Assembly (NCBI RefSeq): GCF_900105195.1
Contig: NZ_FNRX01000002.1
Span: 1,860,001-1,924,000 of the forward strand
Source: Rhodococcus pyridinivorans
GTDB lineage: Bacteria; Actinomycetota; Actinomycetes; Mycobacteriales; Mycobacteriaceae
Direction of reading: 5' to 3'
Length of the DNA: 64,000 nucleotides
Shown: piece after piece, positions 49,441 through 61,633 of the stretch
How the letters are laid out: each line of letters starts with the position of its first letter
Position numbering within the stretch: position 1 is the first letter of the stretch
The notes under the pieces: generated by a model
The model's input: the letters and a program-made list of their open reading frames with translations, nothing else
What the model was told of the DNA's origin: nothing
Databases searched by the model: none
Made by a program: the position numbers and the translations under genes

Positions 49441-50453
49441 CCGGCAAGCATGAGCATTCCTGGGGCAGGTGCGAGAGCAGGTGAAGTCTCGGACCTTTGC
49501 TCCTCTTCCGGTGCGGGAGAGAATGATGCCCAAGCCGGGGAGCGGCAAGCTCAGGCGGCTCGGTATCCCCACGGCGATGGACCGCACGGTGCAAGCGTCG
49601 CTGTTGTGCTGGTGTTGGAGCCGATCTTCGAGGCGGATTTCACACCGGTCAGCTACGATTTCCGTCCGAGGCGTCGCGCTCAGGACGCGATCGCCGAGAT
49701 GCATGCTTGGGGGACCCGAAATCATCATTGGGTGTTCGAGGCCGATATCGCGGCGTGTTTCGACGAATTGGACCATTCCGCGATCATGGAGCGGGTCCGC
49801 ACTCGGATCGTCGACAGGCGCGTTCTAGCTCTGATCAAGGCGTTTGTCGAAGGCGGGCATCATGTCCGGCGACGGAACGGTCAGGGAATCCGACACCGGC
49901 ACACCCCAGGGCGGCATACTCTCACCGCTGCTCGCCAACATCGCTCTGACGGTGTTGGATGCACATTTCTGTGCGAAATGGGACGCCCACGGCAGTTCCT
50001 ACGGGCGCGAGGTGCACCGCAAACGCGGCGGCGCCACCTATCGGATCGTGCGGTATGCGGACGGTTTCTTCGATCATGGTGGTCGGAACCAAAGCGCATG
50101 CGGATGCACTCTGGGACGAAGTGGCGGACGTGATAGCCCCTTTGGGGCTGCGGCTGTCCGCCGAGAAGACCCGGGTATGCCACCTGGACGAGGGTGTCGA
50201 CTTTCTGGGGTTCCGCATCCAGCGGCGTCGCAGGAAGGGCACGAACAAGATGAGTGTCTACACCTATCCGTCGAAGACGGATCACGTGGGCGGATCTCTA
50301 CCGACGGTTCCTGACCGGCAGGCCAGGTAATCGTCCGCAGGAGAACGGGATCGTCATGTTCGACACCACCACCGTTGCGGTTACTCGGTATCGGTGGCGA
50401 GCGAGCAACATCCCCACACCATGGTCCAGCACGGGAACGTCGGTTCCCGCCTG
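49441..50453 (+). pseudogene. Group II intron reverse transcriptase/maturase, multiply frameshifted
   Basis: Recognisable in pieces in successive frames: PLPVRERMMPKPGSGKLRRL (about 49500), EPIFEADFTPVSYDFRPRRR (about 49620), the TPQGGILSPLLANI motif (about 49895), RYADGFF (about 50050), LRLSAEKTRV and FLGFRIQRRRRKG (about 50150-50240), and a C-terminal RYRWRASNIPTPW (about 50390). At least four frame changes separate them. The catalytic YADD is YADG. The N-terminus and the segment between YTYPSK and the C-terminal block are deleted. Non-functional. Confidence 0.85.
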
Positions 50454-50471
50454 AGGGTGGCAGTCCGTGGA

Positions 50472-50505
50472 GCGCCGGATGCGATGAGAGTCGCACGTCC
50501 GGTGC
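50472..50505 (+). ncRNA. Group II intron domain V
   Basis: A 34-nt hairpin, exactly the usual domain V size: lower stem GCGCCGGA / TCCGGTGC, 2-nt CG bulge, upper stem TGCGA / TCGCA, and a GAGA (GNRA) tetraloop. The catalytic RNA core element has survived although the rest of the intron is decayed. Confidence 0.85.
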
Positions 50506-50569
50506 GGAGGGCGGGCCGGGGAAACGGACCGGGGGTAATCCCGACACCGCGCCCCGGTCCCACCCCTAC

Positions 50570-50707
50570 ATCACCGGGGAGCAGAACAGTCCGCGATCGT
50601 CACGCTCGTCGAACGCACGACCCGTTACGTGATGCTCGGGCACCTGCCCGACGGGGACCACCCTGCCGAGACGATCCGTGATGTCCTTGTGACGCTGGTC
50701 GGCACGC
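50570..50707 (+). pseudogene. IS30-family transposase, second fragment after the intron
   Basis: Continues the transposase downstream of the intron: ITGEQ, then, after a one-base frameshift near 50590, SAIVTLVERTTRYVMLGHLP and PAETIRDVLVTLVGTLP. Similarity ends near 50707, and the remainder with the last catalytic acidic residue is absent. It converges on the lipase gene. Confidence 0.8.
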
Positions 50708-50744
50708 TGCCGGTCCGTGTCGACGAGCGAATCGCCGGGTGGCC

Positions 50745-51800
50745 CTATCCGTTCTCGGGTAGGTCGCACGGCACCGCGTGGGCCGCAGCGTATCCGGGGT
50801 CGAGCGCCGACTTCACGAGGTGGAGCGATTCGGGTCGTACGAGGATCGTGGAGTGGTCGGCGGGCGAATCCGGGCAGCCGTCCTGAACCCACACGTTGTG
50901 GACCTCGGCGTCCGGTCCCGGGCGCAGGAACGAGCTCTCGGGCGGTGTGACGATCTGATCGTGGCGCGTCGCGATCGAGGTGTAGGTCACGCCGGGAAGC
51001 GTGTCGCCACCCTCGTTGAGATTGCTGAGCATGCGCGACCCGATCAGCTGCTGCTGCCCGGCCGCGCCGAGATTGCTCCCGCGGAACAGCAACTCGGCCA
51101 AGGCATCGTTGCCGTTCGTCACGCCGAGCACCGCGAGCACCGTGTACAGCTGCTGCAGGCCGTTGAAGGTGGTGCCGTGATTCGTCGCGCCCAACATGAC
51201 GAGGTTCCGGACCCGGTTGCGGGAGGGATCCGTCGCGTCCGTCCCACCCTCGAACTTGAGGTACTGACGGGAGACGACACCCCCCTGCGAGTGGCCGACC
51301 AGATCCACCTGCTCGGAGCCGGTGTGCTCGCGAACGGCATCGACGAACGTTCCGAGTTCCACGGCGGACCGTTCGATGTCCGAGACACCCCAGACCGTGC
51401 GCTCGGGATCGAAGTATCCCTGCGCAGCGCCGTAGTTCAACGCGTACACGCAGTAGCCGAGCCGTGCGAGTTCGGGAGCGACGTAGACCCATGTGGGGTA
51501 CATGCCCGTCCCGGTGCCGTGCACGAGGACGACCGGCCGGGGATGGTCCGGCGACGGGACGCAGCCGAGGTCGTTGGCTCCCTCGACCCCCTCACCCATC
51601 GTGCTCAGCAGGGTCGCGAGGGGGCTCCCCGGAGCGTCTGCCGAGGTGGGCAGGGGAGCCGGATCGGGCACGGTGATGGTAGGCGCCGGCGCGGCAGGGG
51701 CAGGATCGGCCGCCGATACCGCCGGGGTGGCGAACATCGACGACGCAAGGGCGAGGGCAGCAGTGGCTGTGGCTACGACGCTGCGACGCGCACGGATCAT
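50745..51800 (-). CDS. Secreted alpha/beta-hydrolase lipase
   Basis: 351 aa, similar in layout to secreted actinobacterial triacylglycerol lipases (class 2 lipase family). Signal peptide 1-30 with a cut likely after AVSA, then a Pro/Ala-rich segment. Oxyanion-loop HG at about 94-95, nucleophile elbow GHSQGG (Ser about 171), and catalytic His probably in SADHSTIL near the C-terminus. ATG 51800 follows GAGGAG by 6 nt. A TATCCT box about 60 nt upstream (51865-51860 on the minus strand) could be the -10 of its promoter, but no good -35 was seen. The substrate is unknown; hydrolysis of short- or long-chain esters outside the cell is expected. Confidence 0.9.
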   Translation of the reverse strand: MIRARRSVVATATAALALASSMFATPAVSAADPAPAAPAPTITVPDPAPLPTSADAPGSPLATLLSTMGEGVEGANDLGCVPSPDHPRPVVLVHGTGTGMYPTWVYVAPELARLGYCVYALNYGAAQGYFDPERTVWGVSDIERSAVELGTFVDAVREHTGSEQVDLVGHSQGGVVSRQYLKFEGGTDATDPSRNRVRNLVMLGATNHGTTFNGLQQLYTVLAVLGVTNGNDALAELLFRGSNLGAAGQQQLIGSRMLSNLNEGGDTLPGVTYTSIATRHDQIVTPPESSFLRPGPDAEVHNVWVQDGCPDSPADHSTILVRPESLHLVKSALDPGYAAAHAVPCDLPENG

Positions 51801-51900
51801 CGGTACTCCTCGACGAACATGGGGATCGTATGTTCGTGCTGGTTGGGGGATCGCCGAGTAGGATAGCAGCCCGTCGGGGGACGTTCCGGGCAGCGGAAGA

Positions 51901-52782
51901 TCAATTCTGTTCGGCCGAGCGCCGGTAACCGACGACGGCGGGGACCACGAAGACCGCCACCATCCCCACCGACCACGCGACCGTCTTCAGGAAGGGCTCG
52001 GCGACAGGCCCTCCCATCGCCAGCGCGCGCATCGTGTCGATCGCGCAGGACATCGGCTGGTTCGCCACGACGGGTTGCAACCAGCTCGGATACGCCATGA
52101 CCGGCACGAACCCCGAGTTGAAGAACATGAGCAGGGTGCACAAAATCGAGACGGTCTCGACCAGGGGCGTGCGCCCCGGCAGAGTCGCCAGAGCGGTCAC
52201 CATCATCGCGAAGCCCAGACCGAAGATCAGTGGGACCACGAGGATGAGCAGGGTGGGACCGAGGCCCTGGGTGAACCGGAAGCCAAGCGCCATGCCGGCG
52301 GCGAAGATCACGAGAGAGGTGACGAACACGCGCACCATCTCGGCCATCAACCGGCCCACGAGCCCCGCCGAACGATGAACGGGCAGCGTGTGGAAGCGGC
52401 TCAGCAGGCCGGAATCACGTTCGGTGCGCAATCCCACCGCGCTGACCACCGAGCCGAACATTGCGCCGACGAGCACGATCATGGGGACGGTGCCGAAGAT
52501 CGACGAATAGCCGGTCGCGGCGGTGATGCTGTCGCCGAGCACGATGCGGAACATCACCAGGGTGAGCGCCGGATAGATGAGCGCCTGGATCATCGTGGCG
52601 GGATCACGGGCCCATCTGAGCAGCAGTCGACCGCACTGCAGGCGGCTGTGCTCCCACAACGCACCGAGGGAACTCTCGCTGCGGATGCGATCCGGTTCGG
52701 GATAGGCGAAGGCGCGGCCCGGCGTCCCTGCCCGCTCTCGCGATCGGGCCCGCGCCCGCTGTGTCTCGACGGTCTCGCTCAT
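51901..52782 (-). CDS. ABC-2 type exporter permease (second permease)
   Basis: 293 aa membrane protein of the ABC-2 / DrrB-DrrC type. A cytoplasmic N-terminus of about 50 residues is followed by about six hydrophobic helices (for example around MIQALIYPALTLVMFRIVLG and the C-terminal VGMVAVFVVPAVVGY). It starts 4 nt after the stop of the first permease, with GGCGGGAG upstream, so the two are translated together. It pairs with the first permease and the DrrA-like ATPase to form an exporter. Confidence 0.9.
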   Translation of the reverse strand: MSETVETQRARARSRERAGTPGRAFAYPEPDRIRSESSLGALWEHSRLQCGRLLLRWARDPATMIQALIYPALTLVMFRIVLGDSITAATGYSSIFGTVPMIVLVGAMFGSVVSAVGLRTERDSGLLSRFHTLPVHRSAGLVGRLMAEMVRVFVTSLVIFAAGMALGFRFTQGLGPTLLILVVPLIFGLGFAMMVTALATLPGRTPLVETVSILCTLLMFFNSGFVPVMAYPSWLQPVVANQPMSCAIDTMRALAMGGPVAEPFLKTVAWSVGMVAVFVVPAVVGYRRSAEQN

Positions 52783-52786
52783 CGAT

Positions 52787-53649
52787 TCACTCCCGCCTCG
52801 TCGCGGCCCACACGGCGCCCGGGATGCAGATCACGGCCAGCCCGATCATCCAGAACAGGCTCGGCCGGAAGACTTCCCAGGTCACCCCGTCCTGGGCCAT
52901 ATCGCGCATCGCGAAGGAGAACTGCGAGATCGGCTGGTTGCGGACGAACGGTCTGATCCACTCGGGAAATCCCTCCTCGGGCACGAAACCGCACGAGAGC
53001 ATCCCGAGGATCAGCTGCGGCAGGGTCAGCGCCTGCGCTGTCGCCTCGGGGCTCCGGGACAGACATCCGATCGCGTCGGCGCCCAGGCACAACAACAGGC
53101 TGATGATCAGTGCGGTCGCGCAGAACAACACTGCCTGCCCGGGGCCGGCGGAGAAACGGAAACCGATGAAATAACCGAATCCGATCGCGGCGGCCAAGGA
53201 GATGACCGACCGCACCATGCTCGCCGTCATCCGTGAGGCCAGGGGCGCCGCCGGGGCGACGGGCAGCGTCTGCAGACGCGAGGTCACGCCGGTCGTGCCC
53301 TCCTGCGCTGCCAGCTGCGCCGCCGAGATGGCGGTGAAGGCCATCGACTGCAGCACGATGATGGGCATCAGGAATTGCGCGTAGTCGATGCCCTGCAACT
53401 GCATGACGAATTTGAGCGGCAGATAGAAACCGAGACCGAAGACGAACGGTGCCAGGACCGCGAGGACCAGCTCGCCGTACCGCGCCATCGTGCGCAACGA
53501 CCGGAGCGTCAGCACCCACCACTGCTCGACCCCCGACGGCGTGATCCGGCGGTGGACGCCTCCCCGGCGTGCGGGAAGGGTGGACGAGGAGTCGGTGAAC
53601 GAGACCGTGGGGGTCTCCGTCCCGCGGACCGTCTCGTCGGTGCGGGCCG

Positions 53650-53653
<4 letters not shown>
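52787..53653 (-). CDS. ABC-2 type exporter permease (first permease)
   Basis: 288 aa ABC-2 family membrane subunit with several hydrophobic segments after an N-terminal cytoplasmic region of about 60 residues. Its GTG start overlaps the ATPase stop (GTGA), showing translational coupling. Together with the downstream permease it makes the membrane channel of a DrrABC-like exporter. The family moves hydrophobic molecules such as antibiotics or lipids outward; the substrate here is not known. Confidence 0.9.
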
Positions 53654-54711
<1,058 letters not shown>

Positions 54712-54734
54712 ATCACACCCCGCCGTAGATCTCG

Positions 54735-54749
54735 GTCCCCGTCGGGGAC
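54735..54749. promoter_or_regulatory. Palindrome in the leader of the ABC exporter operon
   Basis: GTCCCC-GTC-GGGGAC, a perfect 6+3+6 inverted repeat, 23 nt upstream of the ATPase start. Its place fits a repressor site or an mRNA hairpin near the ribosome-binding site. No adjacent intact regulator is present. Confidence 0.35.
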
Positions 54750-54861
54750 GGGTCGGTCCGTCACCGTCGGAATCGTACCGGGGCGAACGGTCCCGGGAGG
54801 GGCGGACGGACATGCGCGTCGGCGCCGACGCCCTGCCCCTTGGGGTGTCCACGCCGGCCGG

Positions 54862-55029
54862 TCAGGACCAGACGCCGAGATCGTCGAGGTGTTCGACGAG
54901 TCGATGGGCCCCGTCGGTGAAGTGTTCGCGCGTCTCGCGTCCGGTGGCCTCGACGTCACCGGTGCGCAACGCCTGCAGCAACCGTTCGTGCGAGGCGACC
55001 GCATCCGTCCCCCAGCTGCGCGCCTTCTC
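54862..55029 (-). pseudogene. C-terminal fragment of a GntR/FCD-type regulator
   Basis: A 55-codon reading frame ends with TGA at 54862-54864. It encodes SHERLLQALRTGDVEA, then an amphipathic stretch ending LVEHLDDLGVW, which resembles the last helices of FCD ligand-binding domains in FadR/GntR repressors. It is closed upstream by an in-frame TAG at 55030-55032. No DNA-binding domain is found in the rest of this 438-bp gap (54712-55149), so the gene is a relic. It may once have controlled the adjacent exporter or amidase. Confidence 0.6.
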
Positions 55030-55149
55030 CTAGTACATGATCCGCCTTGTCACTTCACGGTCTCGGTAGCATCACAGCCGGAGGTGACATGTGGCACACC
55101 TACCGTGCCCTAACCTGGCTCGCAACGCACTGGATGGTTTGGTTGGCGG

Positions 55150-56799
55150 GTGAGCACCGGAGTATCACGCCGACGGTTACTGGGAGGGGCCGCCGGCGGA
55201 TTGTTCGCGTGGGGTGCGACCGCGGGGAGCGGTCGTGCGGCTCCGCCACGCAGGCTTCCTCCACCCGACACCGTCACCGATCCCGCGAGGATGAGTGCGG
55301 TCGAGGCGGCAGCGCTGCTGCACGCCGGCGAGCTGCACCCGCGCGAACTGCTCGATGCCTGTCTGGACCGCACGCGCTCGTACGACGGAGCGATCGGTGC
55401 GTGGATCCGGCTCTACCCCGAAGTGGCCTACGCGGCGGCCGAGGCGGCGGGGGAGCGGCTCGCCCGTGCGCGCCGCGATCGGACCCCGGCGCCGCTCGTG
55501 TGCGGGCTCCCGATCGCTCTCAAGGACATCTTCGCGGTGTCCGGGCTTCCGCTCACCGCGTCGAGTCGCGTCCTCGAGGGCAACATCGCGGCCGGGCACT
55601 CGGGTGTGTGGCGTCGACTCGAGGACGCCGGTGCGGTGCTCATGGGGCACGCGCACACCGACGAGTTCGCGATCGGTGTCGCCACCCCTCAGGTGGGCAA
55701 TCCGTGGAACACCGAGATGTCGCCCGGCGGATCGTCCGGCGGCAGCGCGGCCGTGCTCGCCGCGCGGTTCGCGCCCCTCGCGATCGGTAGCGACACCGGC
55801 GGTTCGGTCCGGTTCCCGGCGAGCGCCTGCGGTGTCTCGTCGATCAAGCCGACCTACGGGCGCATCACCTCGCACGGCATGATCCCGCTGACCTGGACCC
55901 GCGACCACGTGGGTCCGATGGGCCGCAGCGTCGCCGACGCGTCCCTGATGATGACCGTGCTCGCGGGCGCGGATCCGGCCGACCCGATCACGGCACTCGG
56001 CCCCGACGTTCCCGAGGGCGGTTATCCCGTGACGGCCGTCGGGGGAGCGAGTCCCCTCGCCGGCGTGCGGATCGGACTGCCCGTGAACACGAATCCCGCA
56101 CCCCCCGAGGCGGTGCAGCGCGTCGTCGACGACGCGGCACGGGTGGCGGAATCGCTCGGTGCGGTCACGGTCCCGGTGACGATGCCGTCCCTGCCGGAAT
56201 CCCTCGCGACCGGCGACCAGGTCGAGATGGGTGCCTACCACCAGCAGTTCACCGACCGGCTCGGCCTGTATCGCCCCGAGAACGCGGTGGCCGCGGGCAC
56301 GGCGGTGGCCTCGCTGGCCGTGCCGGTGGGCGACTACCTCACCTTCGAACGCGACCGTCTGCGGTACCAGAGCGACTACAACCGGATGTTCGTCGACCAG
56401 GATCTCGACGCGATCATGCTGCCCGGCGCCTCCGTCGACGGCGCACGACGCCAGGAGTTCCTCGGCATCAGTGTCACGGCCGGAGTGACGGGCCCCGTGC
56501 GATGGGCGAACTACTCCGGTGCCCCCGTGGTGACCCTGCCCGCCGGGTACTCCGCCGCGACGGGGATGCCGGTCGGTGTGCAGCTCGGTGCGCGGCCGTG
56601 GCAGGACGAACATCTCATCGGCATCGGGCTCGAACTGCAGAAGGCACTGCCGATCTGGCGCGACGAGCCGCAGCTCGTCGCCGCCGGCGCGCGGGTCCCC
56701 GAGGTCGCGCAGGTGCAGCCGGGCCCCGGTCCCGACCCGACGAATACGATCGGGGCGGCCGCTCCGGTTCGGACCCTGCCGATGAACCCCATCGGCTAG
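55150..56799 (+). CDS. Tat-exported amidase of the amidase-signature family
   Basis: 549 aa. The N-terminus carries a twin-arginine signal (SRRRLLGG, hydrophobic run, cut near GRA at about 30), so it is exported folded. The amidase signature is intact: Lys about 125 in ALKD, cis-Ser about 195 in GGSSGGS and nucleophile Ser about 219 in GSDTGGS, the Ser-cisSer-Lys triad with the spacing of this family. It hydrolyses an amide bond. Possible substrates include small amides or peptide amides, and none is shown by the sequence. It is too isolated and too divergent in context to be the tRNA amidotransferase subunit GatA. GTG 55150 gives the complete Tat signal. Confidence 0.9.
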   Translation: MSTGVSRRRLLGGAAGGLFAWGATAGSGRAAPPRRLPPPDTVTDPARMSAVEAAALLHAGELHPRELLDACLDRTRSYDGAIGAWIRLYPEVAYAAAEAAGERLARARRDRTPAPLVCGLPIALKDIFAVSGLPLTASSRVLEGNIAAGHSGVWRRLEDAGAVLMGHAHTDEFAIGVATPQVGNPWNTEMSPGGSSGGSAAVLAARFAPLAIGSDTGGSVRFPASACGVSSIKPTYGRITSHGMIPLTWTRDHVGPMGRSVADASLMMTVLAGADPADPITALGPDVPEGGYPVTAVGGASPLAGVRIGLPVNTNPAPPEAVQRVVDDAARVAESLGAVTVPVTMPSLPESLATGDQVEMGAYHQQFTDRLGLYRPENAVAAGTAVASLAVPVGDYLTFERDRLRYQSDYNRMFVDQDLDAIMLPGASVDGARRQEFLGISVTAGVTGPVRWANYSGAPVVTLPAGYSAATGMPVGVQLGARPWQDEHLIGIGLELQKALPIWRDEPQLVAAGARVPEVAQVQPGPGPDPTNTIGAAAPVRTLPMNPIG

Positions 56800-57283
56800 G
56801 TTCGACCACGCGGATCCGACCGCACGGCGTATCGCCGAGGTGTACATCACGCACCGTCGTGAGTTGAACTCTCGGCCGTGCTCCTGCATACTGGTCGGGT
56901 TGCCTTGACCGGGCCATGGATGTTTCGCGGCTCGGATCGGGAAAGACGTGACAGTCGCGGATCGAGCCTCACGGCCTGGTCGCGGCCACATGCAAGACGG
57001 AAGCAGTACCCCTGTGTGCTCCTGTGGAGCGCAGCCGGTTCCGTTCCTTGCGGTGTCGAAGCCTTCCAGCATCGACGCCTGGGAATGAGCGGCGGGCCGA
57101 CACGCCCGACCGCGTGGACCGGAGAACAATGACAGATGAACAGCGGCAAGCGGATCGGATACGTCCGGCTCGCACTGTGTTCGAGTGCTGTTCTCGGTCG
57201 CCGTTCCCTGGGGAACTGTGCAGACGAGGTGGTTTCCGGCTCCGCCGGGGATCACGAAACGCGGCAAGAAAAGGACACTAAGC
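56800..57283 (+). other. 484-bp leader region of the S10 operon
   Basis: Gap between the amidase and rpsJ. It contains a candidate promoter (56864-56892) and about 390 nt of transcribed leader. A stem of eight pairs can form near 57051-57078 (GGTGTCGA with TCGACGCC, one G-U). Short open frames here lack ribosome-binding sites or homology. No tRNA or small RNA was recognised. Confidence 0.5.
56864..56892 (+). promoter_or_regulatory. Candidate vegetative promoter of the S10 operon
   Basis: -35 TTGAAC (56864-56869), 17-nt spacer, -10 CATACT (56887-56892), a reasonable housekeeping sigma match. It gives a long leader before rpsJ, usual for S10 operons. Confidence 0.45.
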
Positions 57284-57589
57284 GTGGCGGGACAGAAGAT
57301 CCGCATCAGGCTCAAGGCCTATGACCACGAGGCGATCGACGCATCTGCGCGCAAGATCGTCGAGACGGTGACCCGTACGGGTGCCCGCGTGGTCGGCCCG
57401 GTGCCGTTGCCCACTGAAAAGAACGTGTACTGCGTCATCCGCTCGCCGCACAAGTACAAGGACTCGCGCGAGCACTTCGAGATGCGGACGCACAAGCGGC
57501 TCATCGACATCCTCGACCCGACGCCGAAGACCGTCGACGCGCTCATGCGCATCGATCTCCCGGCGAGTGTCGACGTCAACATTCAGTGA
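57284..57589 (+). CDS. rpsJ: 30S ribosomal protein S10
   Basis: 101 aa, first gene of the S10 operon; part of the 30S head and also known as a transcription antitermination factor (NusE). The sequence begins [19 protein letters not shown] and contains the conserved GPVPLPT and [12 protein letters not shown] blocks. The GTG start at 57284 gives the family length. The frame is open further upstream, but that part shows no similarity. AAAGGA lies about 10 nt before the start. Confidence 0.98.
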   Translation: MAGQKIRIRLKAYDHEAIDASARKIVETVTRTGARVVGPVPLPTEKNVYCVIRSPHKYKDSREHFEMRTHKRLIDILDPTPKTVDALMRIDLPASVDVNIQ

Positions 57590-57634
57590 CATTCGATTAC
57601 AGCGAGCTTGTGAAAGACGCAGCGGAGACAACAC

Positions 57635-58288
57635 ATGACTAACCAGATCAAGGGAATCCTGGGCACCAAGCTCGGCATGACCCAGGTCTTCGACGAGAAC
57701 AACCGGGTTGTCCCGGTCACCGTCGTCAAGGCCGGACCGAACGTGGTCACGCAGATCCGCACCGAGGAGCGCGACGGCTACAACGCCGTGCAGCTCGCCT
57801 ACGGTGCCATCGCGCCGCGCAAGGTCAACAAGCCGGTTCGCGGCCAGTTCGAGAAGGCCGGCGTCACGCCGCGCCGTCACCTGGTCGAGCTCCGGATCGA
57901 GGACGCCTCCGAGTACGAGGTCGGCCAGGAACTCACCGCCGAGGTGTTCGAGGACGGCGCCTACGTCGACGTCACCGGCACCTCGAAGGGCAAGGGCTTC
58001 GCCGGCACCATGAAGCGTCACGGCTTCGCCGGCCAGGGTGCGTCGCACGGTACGCAGGCCGTGCACCGTCGTCCGGGCTCCATCGGTGGTTGCGCCACCC
58101 CGGGCCGCGTGTTCAAGGGCACGCGCATGTCCGGCCGTATGGGCTCCGACCGCATCACGACGCAGAACCTCTCGGTCCACAAGGTGGACGCCGAGAACGG
58201 TCTGCTGCTGATCAAGGGCGCGATCCCGGGTCGCAAGGGCGGCCTCGTGATCGTCAAGACCGCAGTGAAGGGTGGTGCACGGGCATGA
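57635..58288 (+). CDS. rplC: 50S ribosomal protein L3
   Basis: 217 aa, an early 50S assembly protein near the peptidyl-transferase centre. Starts [20 protein letters not shown] and keeps the glycine-rich loop segment around [13 protein letters not shown] and the GRMG motif. A GGAG ribosome-binding site precedes ATG 57635. The last codons overlap the rplD start (ATGA). Confidence 0.98.
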   Translation: MTNQIKGILGTKLGMTQVFDENNRVVPVTVVKAGPNVVTQIRTEERDGYNAVQLAYGAIAPRKVNKPVRGQFEKAGVTPRRHLVELRIEDASEYEVGQELTAEVFEDGAYVDVTGTSKGKGFAGTMKRHGFAGQGASHGTQAVHRRPGSIGGCATPGRVFKGTRMSGRMGSDRITTQNLSVHKVDAENGLLLIKGAIPGRKGGLVIVKTAVKGGARA

Positions 58289-58968
58289 CCAGCACCGAGA
58301 CCGCAACCAAGCTGACCCTGGACGTCAAGGCCCCCGGTGGCCAGACCTCCGGCTCCGTCGATCTCCCCGCCGAGATCTTCGACGCTCCCGCGAACATCGC
58401 GCTGCTGCACCAGGTCGTCACCGCGCAGCTCGCCGCGGCCCGCCAGGGAACGCACGCCACCAAGACCCGCGGCGAGGTCCGCGGCGGTGGCAAGAAGCCG
58501 TACCGCCAGAAGGGCACCGGCCGCGCACGTCAGGGCTCGACCCGTGCGCCGCAGTTCGCCGGCGGTGGCACCGTCCACGGCCCGCAGCCGCGCGACTACA
58601 GCCAGCGCACCCCCAAGAAGATGAAGGCCGCCGCCCTGCGCGGAGCCCTCTCCGACCGGGCGCGCAACGAGCGCATTCACGTGATCACCGAACTCGTCGC
58701 GGGTCAGACCCCGTCGACGAAGAGTGCTCGCACGTTCCTGGGCGAGATCAGCGACCGCAAGAAGGTCCTGCTCGTCGTCGGCCGTGAAGACGTGGCGGCG
58801 TGGAAGTCGGTTCAGAACCTTCCCAACGTCCACGCGCTCGCGCCGGATCAGCTGAACACCTACGACGTGCTCTACAGCGATGACGTCGTGTTCAGCGTCG
58901 AGGCGCTCAACACGTTCATCCACGGGCCGGCCGAGTCCGGCCAGGAAGTGAAGGAGGAGAGCAAGTGA
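58285..58968 (+). CDS. rplD: 50S ribosomal protein L4
   Basis: 227 aa, lines the peptide exit tunnel. The long loop [18 protein letters not shown] is intact. ATG 58285 overlaps the rplC stop by 4 nt, which decides the start over upstream in-frame codons inside rplC. In some bacteria L4 represses its own operon; nothing here shows whether that holds. Confidence 0.98.
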   Translation: MTSTETATKLTLDVKAPGGQTSGSVDLPAEIFDAPANIALLHQVVTAQLAAARQGTHATKTRGEVRGGGKKPYRQKGTGRARQGSTRAPQFAGGGTVHGPQPRDYSQRTPKKMKAAALRGALSDRARNERIHVITELVAGQTPSTKSARTFLGEISDRKKVLLVVGREDVAAWKSVQNLPNVHALAPDQLNTYDVLYSDDVVFSVEALNTFIHGPAESGQEVKEESK

Positions 58969-59270
58969 GCACGATCGCCGATCCTCGCGACATCCTGCTG
59001 GCTCCCGTCGTCTCCGAGAAGTCCTACGGGCTGATGGAAGAGGGCACCTACACCTTCCTGGTCCATCCGGACTCGAACAAGACGCAGATCAAGATTGCCG
59101 TCGAGAAGGTCTTCGGCGTCAAGGTGAGCAGCGTCAACACCGCCAACCGTCAGGGCAAGCGCAAGCGGACCCGGTTCGGTTACGGCAAGCGCAAGAACAC
59201 CAAGCGCGCGCTCGTGACCCTCACGGCCGACAGCAAGCCCATCGAGATCTTCGGAGGCCCGGTCGCCTAG
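58965..59270 (+). CDS. rplW: 50S ribosomal protein L23
   Basis: 101 aa, at the tunnel exit where trigger factor and SRP dock. Recognised by [13 protein letters not shown] and [20 protein letters not shown]. The GTG start overlaps the rplD stop (GTGA). Family-typical length. Confidence 0.98.
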   Translation: MSTIADPRDILLAPVVSEKSYGLMEEGTYTFLVHPDSNKTQIKIAVEKVFGVKVSSVNTANRQGKRKRTRFGYGKRKNTKRALVTLTADSKPIEIFGGPVA

Positions 59271-59308
59271 CGATCGGAACTCTCGAGAGATAGAGGACGA
59301 GAAGACTC

Positions 59309-60142
<834 letters not shown>

Positions 60143-60161
60143 TCAAGGAGGGAGTTAGAGA

Positions 60162-60439
60162 ATGCCACGCAGCCTCAAGAAGGGCCCGTTCGTCGACGAC
60201 CACCTCCTGGCGAAGGTGGACACGCAGAACGAGAAGGGCACCAAGCAGGTCATCAAGACCTGGTCGCGCCGTTCCACGATTCTGCCCGACTTCATCGGTC
60301 ATACGTTCGCTGTCCACGATGGACGCAAGCACGTGCCGGTGTTCGTCTCGGAGTCCATGGTCGGTCACAAGCTCGGTGAGTTCGCGCCGACCCGTACGTT
60401 CAAGGGCCACATCAAGGACGACCGGAAGAGCAAGCGTCG

Positions 60440-60443
<4 letters not shown>
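60162..60443 (+). CDS. rpsS: 30S ribosomal protein S19
   Basis: 93 aa, 30S head protein beside S13. Starts [15 protein letters not shown] and ends in the basic [12 protein letters not shown] region. An AAGGAGGGAG Shine-Dalgarno precedes ATG 60162. The stop overlaps the rplV ATG by 4 nt. Confidence 0.98.
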
Positions 60444-61629
<1,186 letters not shown>

Positions 61630-61633
61630 CGCA

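Larger units (their letters stand above)
49272..50569 (+). mobile_element. Group II intron remnant inserted in the IS30 transposase gene
   Basis: The 5' end reads GTGCGCC, the group II consensus start, immediately after transposase codons GHWEGDL. The 3' end is ..CCCTAC at 50569, followed by the continuation of the transposase (ITGEQ). It holds a reverse transcriptase relic, domain V (50472-50505) and a domain VI stem (GGGCCGGGG with CCCCGGTCC) with a possible branch-point A at 50562. At 1298 bp, with only about 200 nt before reverse-transcriptase sequence, most of domains I-III and the enzyme N-terminus are gone, so self-splicing is improbable. Confidence 0.8.
48834..50707 (+). mobile_element. 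Decayed IS30-family insertion sequence, split by a group II intron
   Basis: The left end carries a 14-bp inverted repeat (ACGGTGGTCGCAAC at 48834-48847, its complement at 48865-48878) just ahead of the transposase start. Transposase fragments lie on both sides of an intron (48877-49271 and 50570-50707). No matching right end is present: similarity stops near 50707, shortly before the convergent lipase gene, so the element is 3'-truncated. Confidence 0.75.

Noticed and set aside
49324..50133. Intact 269-aa protein in the intron region
   Set aside because: Only its middle third resembles a reverse transcriptase; the ends are out-of-frame translation of the same pseudogene.
50778..51866. A 362-codon plus-strand frame across the lipase locus
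   Set aside because: The minus-strand frame has signal peptide, GHSQGG elbow and ribosome-binding site; the plus-strand frame has none of these.
54712..54852. Longer DrrA-like ATPase starting at ATG 54852
   Set aside because: Extra 47 residues are low-complexity Arg/Pro/Ser and cover the palindrome near the operon start; the conserved protein begins at GTG 54711.
57185..57283. 33-residue N-terminal extension of S10
   Set aside because: S10 has a standard 101-aa length from GTG 57284; the extension shows no similarity and lies in the leader.
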